From: UBA9732 sp031935845 | GTDB taxonomy: Bacteria > Spirochaetota > Spirochaetia > Sphaerochaetales > Sphaerochaetaceae | Direction: 5' to 3' | Length of the DNA: 64,000 nucleotides | NCBI GenBank assembly: GCA_031935845.1 | Contig: JAJBWA010000059.1 | Coordinates: 1-64,000 of the forward strand | Translations under genes and position numbers: made by a program | Part shown: in pieces, positions 7,993 through 15,323 of the stretch | Layout of the letters: each line of letters begins with the position of its first letter | Numbering within the stretch: position 1 is the stretch's first letter | Notes under the pieces: generated by a model | Told to the model about the DNA's origin: nothing | Seen by the model: only the letters and a program-made list of their open reading frames with translations | Databases searched by the model: none

Positions 7993-8811
7993 ATGTATAC
8001 GATAACCGTTGACGACCGCGAGTTGATTGTGACGCAGATGAAAGGCATCCTTTGCAGACTCGATCCCGAAGGCACGCATCTGGGTGCCACTTCAGGTGCG
8101 GATGCACTCATGCTGGCCAGGGAGCAGCCCCTTGACGTTGCATTCCTGGATGTGGAGATGCCGGGCGATATGAGCGGGCTTGCGCTTGCACGGCAGTTGC
8201 GTTCACGTTTCCCTAAACTGAACATCGTATTCATTACAGGACATCAGGAGTATGCCGCAAAAGCATTCGCCCTGGATGCAAGCGGATATCTGCTCAAACC
8301 TCTGTCCCTTGAAGCAGTGGCGCATCAGCTTTCCGTGCTGCGTTTCAAACCGGACGGTCAACCTCAGCATGTGAAGATAAGGATCCGCTGTTTCGGTACG
8401 TTCGAGGCGTACAGCAATGGTGTGCCCCTGGATTTCTCCTATTCCAAGAGCAAGGAGCTTCTGGCCTGTCTGATTGACCATAACGGAGCACTGTGTTCCA
8501 ACGACACCCTGATAGGAAACCTTTGGCCTGACGAGCCTGCAAACGCATATACGAAGGCCCGGTTGCGCAAATGCGTGAAGGACCTGAAGGATGTCTTTGC
8601 CTCTGTCGGAGCCTTGGATGTAATCAGGCATCAGTTGCGTATAGGGATAGGTCTGGATGTATCCAAGGTGGACTGCGACTACTACCGCTATCTCCAGGGG
8701 GACCCGCTGGCCGTCCATCAGTTCAAAGGTGCCTACATGTCGCAGTATTCGTTCGCCGAGGAGACACGCGCCGCCTTGCTGTTCGAACAGATGCAGGATG
8801 ATGAAGGATAA
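7993..8811 (+). CDS. response regulator with SARP-like/BTAD output region
   Basis: Residues 1-115 form a receiver domain with the phosphoacceptor Asp53 in DVAFLDVEMPG, threonine in FITGH and lysine in YLLKPLS. Instead of the LytTR domain usual for partners of LytS-type kinases, the remaining 150 residues begin with IRCFGTFEAYSNGVPLDF and contain SKSKELLACLIDHNGALCSNDTLIGNLWPDE. That is the winged-helix core of SARP/BTAD transcriptional activators, followed by a helical stretch. It probably binds DNA as an activator on phosphorylation. AAAGGAG upstream supports the start. Targets are not evident from the window. Confidence 0.82.
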   Translation: MYTITVDDRELIVTQMKGILCRLDPEGTHLGATSGADALMLAREQPLDVAFLDVEMPGDMSGLALARQLRSRFPKLNIVFITGHQEYAAKAFALDASGYLLKPLSLEAVAHQLSVLRFKPDGQPQHVKIRIRCFGTFEAYSNGVPLDFSYSKSKELLACLIDHNGALCSNDTLIGNLWPDEPANAYTKARLRKCVKDLKDVFASVGALDVIRHQLRIGIGLDVSKVDCDYYRYLQGDPLAVHQFKGAYMSQYSFAEETRAALLFEQMQDDEG

Positions 8812-8843
8812 AAAAGAACCTGCAGCTTTCTGGACTGCAGGTT
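8810..8843 (-). terminator. intrinsic terminator of the exported-protein gene
   Basis: AACCTGCAG (8817-8825) pairs with CTGCAGGTT (8835-8843). On the minus strand the hairpin is followed by a run of T residues (8810-8815). It sits 24 bases beyond the stop of the minus-strand gene, in the convergent junction with the response regulator. Confidence 0.8.
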
Positions 8844-8867
8844 TCAAAGCGATCTTCAGGCAGGGAA

Positions 8868-9731
8868 TCAGCTTCCCATCAGGGCCTTGAGGCTTGCGTT
8901 GAACATGTCGTTCAGCTCGGCACCGGTGACCATGGTTCCGTTGTATTCGATCCGATCGGCTTCGGGATGGTTCTTCATGACTTCGGTAAGCTCGAACTGC
9001 ATGATGAGATCCCACATCGCCGTGGCGTCCAGGTTCTCCGGCAGGTAACCTGCCTCAATGCAGAGAGCTTCGATCGATGCCTCCCTACCGGGACCCTTGT
9101 CGGCCAAAGTGGAACTCCTGATGGTCCATTTCCCGTCATTTCCGCTCTCGAACACCACCAGAATGCAATCATCCGTTGAATTGGCGAGTCTGAGGTCCTT
9201 TCCCTCGAGCTTGAAGTTCTCCTGTCTGAACTGGCAAATGACTCTTACGAGCCCGTCATCCTGCATCAAAGGCATCGGCGCATTCATGTAAAGGGCCTGT
9301 GCATCGCAGGGATCCGCAACAGAGGCGTTCAGAGCCTTGATGTAATTCTTGAGTTCCGTCTTTCCCTCTTCTCCGAGATAATCTACAGGGCCCTCCTGTT
9401 CCTGCTCTGCGTCTTTGTTGAACATTCCGCCCAGCAGCATCATCACTGCATCCATATTGAGGCTTCCGTCCTCGTTTGTGACAAATGCGGAAATGTTCCC
9501 GATTGCATGGTAGAGCGGACTGTTCTCGTCCTTGAGTAGATCCCACAGATTCTTCAGTGCACCTCCCTCGCTGAGCAGGGAACCGACCAGTCCTTTTTTC
9601 TCAGTCTCGGACTGTTCTGTCTGTGCGGTTTTCTCTGCCTTCTTTTCCGACTGACCTTTCGCAAATACCGCGGGAACGGTTGCCGACAGCAGGACAATGA
9701 CCATGATGAACATCAGTATGGTTTTCTTCAC
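8868..9731 (-). CDS. exported protein of unknown function
   Basis: The 287-residue product starts with a signal peptide (MKKTILMFIMVIVLLSATVPAVFA), cleaved probably after AVFA. A highly charged linker follows (KGQSEKKAEKTAQTEQSETEKK) and then a soluble domain of about 240 residues without a recognised motif. It starts with GTG, with GGAGG eight bases upstream. One copy of the 46-bp element lies about 133 bases upstream, as it does for the lipoprotein gene ending at 2812. The two exported proteins may therefore be co-regulated. Function unknown. Confidence 0.65.
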   Translation of the reverse strand: MKKTILMFIMVIVLLSATVPAVFAKGQSEKKAEKTAQTEQSETEKKGLVGSLLSEGGALKNLWDLLKDENSPLYHAIGNISAFVTNEDGSLNMDAVMMLLGGMFNKDAEQEQEGPVDYLGEEGKTELKNYIKALNASVADPCDAQALYMNAPMPLMQDDGLVRVICQFRQENFKLEGKDLRLANSTDDCILVVFESGNDGKWTIRSSTLADKGPGREASIEALCIEAGYLPENLDATAMWDLIMQFELTEVMKNHPEADRIEYNGTMVTGAELNDMFNASLKALMGS

Positions 9732-9863
9732 TTTGCATCCTCCGGAAAAACATTCTTTTTTCTGAACGTATTCTAGCGAAGGGAGCGTTCCTTATATGTG
9801 AATATCGGAAAACATTTCCAACAAATAAATGCGGGTTCCCGAAAAACCATGCCGATGATAACC

Positions 9864-9909
9864 GGGCAACTGATATATCAGTGTGCAAAAATTTCACACC
9901 GTTTGCATT
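9864..9909. repeat. copy B of the perfect 46-bp intergenic element
   Basis: Identical over 46 bases to 3851-3896, including palindrome CTGATATATCAG (9869-9880) and GTGTG-N9-CACAC (9881-9899). Here it lies between the exported-protein gene on the minus strand and the sigma-54 promoter on the plus strand, about 120-165 bases upstream of the predicted sigma-54 start. It could serve either direction. Confidence 0.8.
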
Positions 9910-10003
9910 TTTTACACACTGAAAGATGAAAAAAACTGCGGATTCCGGTGCGTTTTGGAGGCTGAAAGGAAGAAAACAGCTGTTATTCTGCCGGAATTAC
10001 CAC

Positions 10004-10020
10004 TTGGCACGGTACTTGCT
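10004..10020 (+). promoter_or_regulatory. sigma-54 (RpoN) promoter
   Basis: TTGGCACGGTACTTGCT matches the sigma-54 consensus TGGCAC-N5-TTGC exactly. The -24 GG is at 10006-10007 and the -12 GC at 10018-10019, with start predicted near 10031. Transcription would need an AAA+ enhancer-binding activator, which is not encoded in this window. Confidence 0.8.
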
Positions 10021-10030
10021 ACATAGAAGG

Positions 10031-10103
10031 CAGAGCAACAGTTTTTTTCAATATACCTCCTTTTAGTGTGAAACGCCTGAGAATCCTACTCAGGCGTTTT
10101 TAT
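10031..10103 (+). ncRNA. candidate sigma-54-dependent small RNA
   Basis: The segment between the sigma-54 promoter and a strong terminator is about 73 nt. It has no ATG-initiated reading frame. Its middle contains ACCTCCTTTT at 10055-10064, complementary to a strong Shine-Dalgarno sequence, and it ends in a 10-bp GC-containing hairpin with a T run. The layout resembles other sigma-54-dependent regulatory RNAs that end in an intrinsic terminator. An alternative is an attenuated leader for the response regulator gene at 10179. Extent and function are inferred. Confidence 0.5.
10072..10101 (+). terminator. intrinsic terminator of the candidate small RNA
   Basis: AACGCCTGAG (10072-10081) and CTCAGGCGTT (10089-10098) form a perfect 10-bp stem with a seven-base loop, followed by TTTT-A-TTT. 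No annotated plus-strand gene ends here, which is why a short transcript is proposed. Confidence 0.85.
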
Positions 10104-10122
10104 TTGTCTGAACCAGGCAATC

Positions 10123-10140
10123 TTCAATCTTGCTTCAATC
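10123..10140 (+). promoter_or_regulatory. response-regulator box in front of the OmpR-type regulator gene
   Basis: TTCAATC occurs at 10123-10129 and 10134-10140, an 11-bp direct repeat typical of OmpR/PhoB-family sites. The same arrangement recurs at 12171-12188. A possible -10 element, GATATT, begins 13 bases downstream at 10154. Autoregulation is inferred. Confidence 0.6.
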
Positions 10141-10178
10141 TTGCTGTGCCGATGATATTGCAGTAAGGTGGAGATGAT

Positions 10179-10871
10179 ATGAGAATCCTTTTGGCCGAAG
10201 ACGAGAAGAGGATGGCTGCCGCGCTTGTAGCCATGCTCAAGCAGGAAAAATATGACGTGGACCATGTGGCTGACGGTGAAGCCGCCCTGGCTGCATTGGA
10301 AAGCAATGTCTACGACATGGCGGTTCTGGATGTCATGATGCCGGGTCTCAACGGCTTTGAGGTCGCACGCAGGGCCAGAAGCGGCGGCATCAAGACGCCC
10401 ATCCTGATGCTGACGGCCAAGAGCCAGCTGGATGACAAGGTCACCGGACTGGACAGCGGAGCGGACGATTACCTGACAAAGCCGTTCCAAAGTGCAGAAC
10501 TGCTGGCCCGGCTGCGGGCTCTTGCGCGCAGGAACTCGGGCTCCGATGTCCGTGACGGCAGCCTGCATTTCGGGGACCTTTCCCTTAATCCGTCCACAGC
10601 CACACTCTCGTGTACAGGCTCCGGACAGAGCGTCAGGCTGGGAGAGAAGGAACTCCGCATCCTTGAATACATGTTCGGCAACAAGGGGCAGATAATGACG
10701 CGGGAGCAGCTTGCGGTGAAGATCTGGGGATTTGACAACGAGTCCGAGTACAACAACGTGGAAGTCTACATGACATTCACGCGCAAGAAACTGGCATTCG
10801 TGAAATCCAATGTAGAGATCAAGGCGGTGCGCGGCCTGGGATATGAGCTGAGGGAAAAAGATGTTCAATAA
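10179..10871 (+). CDS. OmpR/PhoB-family response regulator
   Basis: The 230-residue regulator has an N-terminal receiver domain with acidic pocket EDE (residues 7-9), phosphoacceptor Asp51 (MAVLDVMMPG), LMLTAKS and the lysine of YLTKPF. A C-terminal winged-helix DNA-binding domain follows (LGEKELRILEYMFGN, EQLAVKIWGFDNESEYNNVEVYMTFTRKKL, AVRGLGYEL). It is the partner of the kinase that overlaps its 3' end by 11 bases. AAGGTGGAG upstream supports the start. Twin TTCAATC boxes upstream of it and of the downstream carbohydrate-binding gene suggest autoregulation and direct control of that target. Confidence 0.93.
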   Translation: MRILLAEDEKRMAAALVAMLKQEKYDVDHVADGEAALAALESNVYDMAVLDVMMPGLNGFEVARRARSGGIKTPILMLTAKSQLDDKVTGLDSGADDYLTKPFQSAELLARLRALARRNSGSDVRDGSLHFGDLSLNPSTATLSCTGSGQSVRLGEKELRILEYMFGNKGQIMTREQLAVKIWGFDNESEYNNVEVYMTFTRKKLAFVKSNVEIKAVRGLGYELREKDVQ

Positions 10872-12147
10872 ATCCAGAAGAAAGATCATTTTCTCCATAA
10901 TGGGATCGCTGATCCTCCTGTTCGTCGTCACGCTGTCCGTCATCATGTTCGCAAGCTACATGGAAGTCCGGCAGAAGAATTCGGAACTGCTTGAGCGCTA
11001 TGTCGAGCTGTTCCGTCTGGATTCGGACCAGAAACCCGATGACCAGAAACCTGATGGCCAGAGACCAGGCGATGCTCCCGAGATTCCCGAGCAGATGATG
11101 CAGCAGGATCCCGGTGCAAAAAAAGACAATCCTCCCATAGAAGAGCGCTCGGACTACAAGCTCTCCACTTTCTACTCGGTGACGATTTCCGATGACGGTA
11201 CAGTAAGGGAAGTTGATGACGGAGACAGATCCGTCTATGAAGAGGAAGAACTTGTGGAGATCGCAAGGCAACTCATCGGACAGGAAAAGAACTCCGGGAC
11301 CAGCGGAAATCTGGATTACATGATAAGCTCCAGGCCGGGTTACACACTTGTGGCATTCCTGGACAATACTGTGGCTGAAAGCAGTCTGGATACACTGCTG
11401 GGGAACATCCTGCTTGTTGGTGGAATCGCGCTGGTGGTGCTGTTCTTCATCTCGCTCTTTCTTGCACGATGGATCATCAGGCCTCTGGAAGAGAACGACC
11501 GCAAGCAGAAGCAGTTCATCTCCGATGCAAGCCACGAGCTCAAGACTCCGGTAGCCGTCATAGGCGCCAATTCGGAGATGCTGTCAAGAGAGATAGGGGT
11601 CAACGAGTGGCTTGGCAACATACGTTATGAGAACGAGCGCATGGGTGCTCTGATCACGCAGCTTCTGGAACTCTCTCGCGCCGAGAGTGCGGCAATTTCC
11701 ATGGAGCAGGTGGATCTGTCCAGGGTTGTCACGGGAGAGGCCATGGCGTTCGACAGTCTTGCCTTCGAGAGAGGAAAGACAATCAACAGCGATATAGAAG
11801 ACGGAATCAATGTGACGGGAAGCATGACGCAGCTGCAGCAGCTTGCTTCCATCCTTATAGACAACGCACTCAGGCACTCCACAGGAACCGAAATCGGGCT
11901 CAGGCTCAAGAAGCACGGCCGCAGTGCGGTTCTGACGGTGGAAAACGATGCAGACGAGATCCCGCCCGAGAAACAGAAGCATCTGTTCGACCGTTTCTAC
12001 CGCGTCGACGAGGCCCGCAACAGCGAGTCCGGACACTACGGTCTGGGTCTGTCCATAGCAAAGGCGGTGGCGGAAAGACACAAGGGCAACATTGCCGTAT
12101 CCTGCAGGGATGGAAAGGTCTGTTTTTCCGTAGTCCTGCCGCTCTGA
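10861..12147 (+). CDS. sensor histidine kinase (HisKA/HATPase_c)
   Basis: The 428-residue kinase has transmembrane helices at about 9-31 and 180-202. They flank a periplasmic region of about 150 residues that contains a short repeat (DQKPDDQKPDGQ) and many acidic residues. The HisKA motif SDASHELKTPVAVIG carries His225. The ATPase domain has N box LASILIDNALRHS, G1 VENDADEIP, F box LFDRFYRVDEAR and G2 HYGLGLSIAK. It is translationally coupled to the response regulator. The ligand is unknown; the acidic periplasmic region would suit a cation or charged-polymer signal, which is speculation. Confidence 0.92.
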   Translation: MFNKSRRKIIFSIMGSLILLFVVTLSVIMFASYMEVRQKNSELLERYVELFRLDSDQKPDDQKPDGQRPGDAPEIPEQMMQQDPGAKKDNPPIEERSDYKLSTFYSVTISDDGTVREVDDGDRSVYEEEELVEIARQLIGQEKNSGTSGNLDYMISSRPGYTLVAFLDNTVAESSLDTLLGNILLVGGIALVVLFFISLFLARWIIRPLEENDRKQKQFISDASHELKTPVAVIGANSEMLSREIGVNEWLGNIRYENERMGALITQLLELSRAESAAISMEQVDLSRVVTGEAMAFDSLAFERGKTINSDIEDGINVTGSMTQLQQLASILIDNALRHSTGTEIGLRLKKHGRSAVLTVENDADEIPPEKQKHLFDRFYRVDEARNSESGHYGLGLSIAKAVAERHKGNIAVSCRDGKVCFSVVLPL

Positions 12148-12170
12148 AAAAAAGTGAAAATTTAAAGATC

Positions 12171-12188
12171 TTCAATCTTCGTTCAATC
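12171..12188 (+). promoter_or_regulatory. response-regulator box in front of the carbohydrate-binding lipoprotein gene
   Basis: TTCAATC at 12171-12177 and 12182-12188 repeats with the same 11-bp period as the box at 10123-10140, and the four-base spacers are TTCG and TTGC. It begins 24 bases after the kinase stop and lies 50 bases before the next ATG. Its presence implies a separately regulated transcript for the lipoprotein gene. Confidence 0.6.
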
Positions 12189-12238
12189 AACAGGTCCAAG
12201 AATGAGGCCATAAAACAAGAGAACGGGAGAGAAGACAC

Positions 12239-14080
12239 ATGAAAAGAAAAGCATTATCACTTGTCGGAATCATCCTTGCGGTAGTCATGCTCCTTACGGC
12301 ATGCGTGGCCTGCAATGCAGATTCCATTACTTCAGAACAGATCATAAACGGTACGACAACCGGAACAACCTCCGGAACTACAACCACAAACGGAACATCA
12401 TACAGCGGCACCATCACTCTCCAGACAGAGGCGGACGCCTTGTATCCGGATACCTACAATGAAGAAGACTACACCAAGTGGCAGACATATGACTTCGGCA
12501 CCGAGTATGTCTTCAACGTGGAGACTGGTTCCTGGGAAGATGATGCTCCTTCCTCGGACATTGCAAAGGTCACGATCAAGGACAATAGCCTGAAAGTGGT
12601 CAACCTAACTGAAAATCCCATCAACATTACGCTGACAGGCACCAATGATGCATTCAAGGTAACCATCGACGGCAACGGTCAGGCGGTGAAGATCACATTG
12701 GATAACCTGAACATCACCAGTGAGGACAGGGCCCTGAACATCAAGAATTCATCCGTTTCATACATTGTCCTGGAAGGTGAGAACTCGCTTGAGACATTGG
12801 TCAACAGCTATGACAAGAACGTCCTGAAGTCCGAGACCGACATGATCATAGACGGTACCGGCTGCCTTTCCGTCACGGCCAACTCCAAGAACGGAATCGT
12901 GACCGAGTACGGCGTGTTCTGCATCCTCAACGGAGACATCACCGTGACGGTTGCAAAGTACACTGCATACACGGACGACAATGACACCGATGATACATCG
13001 GATGACGTGGTGGAAGAGACCAAAGGCACTGCCATCAAACCGATGCTCGGATTCGTGATGCTGGACGGCAGCCTGACAATCTACGGCTACAACTCGGACA
13101 AGGGCTACGAGAGCAAGGGCATCAAGGTCGACGGCTACGAGGCAGATGAGGTCGAGGATGAGACACTGAGCAAGGGAATGGGATGGATCGTCATCGACGG
13201 CGGCACAATCACCATCAGGACTCAGGGAAAGGCCATCAGCGCCGGCTGGAAGCAGAGCGAGGATGACAATCCCGCCGATAGCGCCAACAATCCCGTTCCG
13301 AATGTCTACATCAACGGCGGAACATTCGACATCGTCACCTACGCAACTCCCAGGGACGACACGAAGACGGTTGACGGCGTCAGCCCGGAGGGAATCGAGG
13401 CCAAGAACAATGTCTACATTACCGGAGGCACGTTCGTCATAAATACAACTGATGACTGCATCAACGCCAGCAACGCCATCTACATCAGCGGTGGCATGAT
13501 CTACGCCTATGCATCACAGAACGATGCCATAGACGCAGGTGCCGAGGAGAACCAGGGCTACCTGTACATCTCCGGAGGAGTGGTAGTGGCACTCGGATCC
13601 GGTCAGCCGGAAACCGGCCTTGACTGCAACAGCGATGCACGCTTCCAGTATACCGGCGGAATCATCATTGCCATGGGCGGCGGACAGAACAACGTCCCGC
13701 AGGCAAGCGGAACAACAGCCTATACGGCATCGGCAAGCGGACTGTCGGCAGGAAAGACTTATGCACTTGTCCAGAACGGTGAAGTGGTGCTTGCATTCAA
13801 GGTTCCTTCCGGATATTCATACGGCAATGCCGTGCTGCTCGGAACGGGAAGCCTTGAGCAGGGAACAGCCACACTGCTGAGCGGTGTCACCGCAACAGGT
13901 ACAACTGCAGACAATGGCGTGGTCTATTCAGGCAGCGTGACGGTAAGCGGAGGAACATCCACAGGCGTCACGGTTGCAAATACATCATCCGGATTCGGCC
14001 CCGGCGGCCAGGGCGGACAGCAGTTCGGTCCCGGCCAGCAGGGCGGATTCCCCGGAGGTCAGGGCGGAAGACCGTTCTGA
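12239..14080 (+). CDS. carbohydrate-binding (Cthe_2159-like) lipoprotein
   Basis: The 613-residue protein starts with a lipoprotein signal with lipobox LTAC, and a Thr/Gly/Ser-rich linker follows. From about residue 80 to 480 it has many short parallel-beta-helix-like repeats, including ITLTGTNDAFKVTIDGNGQAVKITLDNLNI, SPEGIEAKNNVYITGGTFVI and DDCINASNAIYISGG. These are the hallmark of the Cthe_2159 (PF14262) polysaccharide-binding family. The C-terminus is Gly/Gln/Pro-rich (GPGGQGGQQFGPGQQGG). In other bacteria such genes often sit beside two-component systems and CotH/VTC-like genes, which are absent here. It is probably surface-exposed and controlled by the adjacent two-component system. 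Confidence 0.8.
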   Translation: MKRKALSLVGIILAVVMLLTACVACNADSITSEQIINGTTTGTTSGTTTTNGTSYSGTITLQTEADALYPDTYNEEDYTKWQTYDFGTEYVFNVETGSWEDDAPSSDIAKVTIKDNSLKVVNLTENPINITLTGTNDAFKVTIDGNGQAVKITLDNLNITSEDRALNIKNSSVSYIVLEGENSLETLVNSYDKNVLKSETDMIIDGTGCLSVTANSKNGIVTEYGVFCILNGDITVTVAKYTAYTDDNDTDDTSDDVVEETKGTAIKPMLGFVMLDGSLTIYGYNSDKGYESKGIKVDGYEADEVEDETLSKGMGWIVIDGGTITIRTQGKAISAGWKQSEDDNPADSANNPVPNVYINGGTFDIVTYATPRDDTKTVDGVSPEGIEAKNNVYITGGTFVINTTDDCINASNAIYISGGMIYAYASQNDAIDAGAEENQGYLYISGGVVVALGSGQPETGLDCNSDARFQYTGGIIIAMGGGQNNVPQASGTTAYTASASGLSAGKTYALVQNGEVVLAFKVPSGYSYGNAVLLGTGSLEQGTATLLSGVTATGTTADNGVVYSGSVTVSGGTSTGVTVANTSSGFGPGGQGGQQFGPGQQGGFPGGQGGRPF

Positions 14081-14096
14081 GGCAAATGGATGCTGA

Positions 14097-15206
14097 TTAT
14101 TTCACAGGGGCTGTCGCAGCTGCGGCAGCCTTTCTTTCTGCAAGGTACTCTCCGAGTACGATCCTGAGGAAGCAGAACGTCAGGCTGAAGGCGGTCAGCA
14201 GGATGCTCATCCACACGGTTCCGGCAGTAATCGGCTCCTTGTAGGATGTGGAGAATCCGGTGATCACGCAGAAGATCCAGGCAAAGAACATGTGGTAGAT
14301 GTAGAAGACCATCGAGTGCGATCCTACCCAGCTCAGCTCCTTTGTCCGTACGCCTGCCTGCTCGATGAGCACGAAGAACTCTCCTAATCCCCAGATCAGC
14401 AGGAGCGCCGTTACTATGCACATGGAGATGTCATCAAGCGGGTCTCCCTGGAATGAACCGCGGAAGAGGTTCGTCAGCGGGTCCTTGATCAGTGACAGCG
14501 CAATTCCGCCGGCCAGACAGACAACGGATGATATCCACCGTGCCTTCATCGGAATCGGCGGATTCTCGAAAAGGCTGCGGCTTCCCGCAAAGGCTCCCAG
14601 AAGCATGAATGCCGTCCAGAAGGGCACCATGTGGATGTTGTAAGGCAGGTCCACATGCAGGAGGCAGAGCAATGCCGTTGTGAAAAGCAGTCCCAGGAAT
14701 CCGAGTGCCGTCCTGAATCTTGATTTGATGAGGCGGTCCACAATCAGGTAGAACAGGATGCTTGCAAGCATCATCGCAATCAGGAACCAGAAGTCGGCAA
14801 GGAACGGATAGCGCTTTCCAAGTGAGTGATAATCCCAGCTGAACCAGTTCTGGATCACGCGGTTCCAGATGCATCCTGCGTAGAAGTTGCGCAGACAGCA
14901 GACGGCATCGAGGAACGTCTCTGTCTTTGCAATCAGTTGCTGGATGGTTCCGATGGCCCAGAACAGCAGTGAATACTTGAAAAACGGCACCATCATGGCT
15001 TTGCAGCGTCTCTTTACGTCCTCCCCGAACGGACGTTTCCCGCTCTTGTGGAAATATCCGGATATGAAGAAGAACATGATCATCAGTGCATCACCGGTGT
15101 GGGTCCAGAGGGTCTTGAACGCACCTGGTGCGATGAGGTGATAGAATACCACGCCGAGTATAGCTACTCCTTTGAGCATGTCTGCAAAGCTAAGACGTTT
15201 TTCCAT
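14097..15206 (-). CDS. membrane acyltransferase (acyltransferase 3 family)
   Basis: The 369-residue protein has about ten hydrophobic helices and the N-terminal signature of acyltransferase-3 proteins (RLSFADMLKGVAILGVVFYHL, with the conserved histidine, followed by FFFISGYFHKSG). Such enzymes transfer acyl groups to extracytoplasmic sugars of polysaccharides or glycolipids. The frame is open for a further 121 codons upstream, but the start at 15206 has GGAGG six bases upstream and matches the family start. It is convergent with the carbohydrate-binding lipoprotein and divergent from the rhamnosidase gene. The substrate is unknown. Confidence 0.82.
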   Translation of the reverse strand: MEKRLSFADMLKGVAILGVVFYHLIAPGAFKTLWTHTGDALMIMFFFISGYFHKSGKRPFGEDVKRRCKAMMVPFFKYSLLFWAIGTIQQLIAKTETFLDAVCCLRNFYAGCIWNRVIQNWFSWDYHSLGKRYPFLADFWFLIAMMLASILFYLIVDRLIKSRFRTALGFLGLLFTTALLCLLHVDLPYNIHMVPFWTAFMLLGAFAGSRSLFENPPIPMKARWISSVVCLAGGIALSLIKDPLTNLFRGSFQGDPLDDISMCIVTALLLIWGLGEFFVLIEQAGVRTKELSWVGSHSMVFYIYHMFFAWIFCVITGFSTSYKEPITAGTVWMSILLTAFSLTFCFLRIVLGEYLAERKAAAAATAPVK

Positions 15207-15275
15207 TTGTGCCTCCATGGTATTTCTACTCTCATTTCCGACGGATTTCAACAGAAAATGCCGTGCCCGATTCGA

Positions 15276-15304
15276 TTGACATGAGATATCATGAAGAATA
15301 GCAT
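15276..15304 (+). promoter_or_regulatory. sigma-70 type promoter of the rhamnosidase-like gene
   Basis: TTGACA (15276-15281) and TAGCAT (15299-15304) are 17 bp apart, predicting a start near 15311. This lies downstream of the in-frame ATG at 15291, so translation most likely begins at 15324. The inverted pair CATGA-GATA-TCATG (15280-15293) in the spacer could be an operator. Confidence 0.6.
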
Positions 15305-15323
15305 TTCCCAAGGTGAGGTGGAT

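Noticed and set aside
7399..8234. long minus-strand frames over the kinase and regulator genes
   Set aside because: Both plus-strand genes have complete domain motifs; the antisense frames show none.
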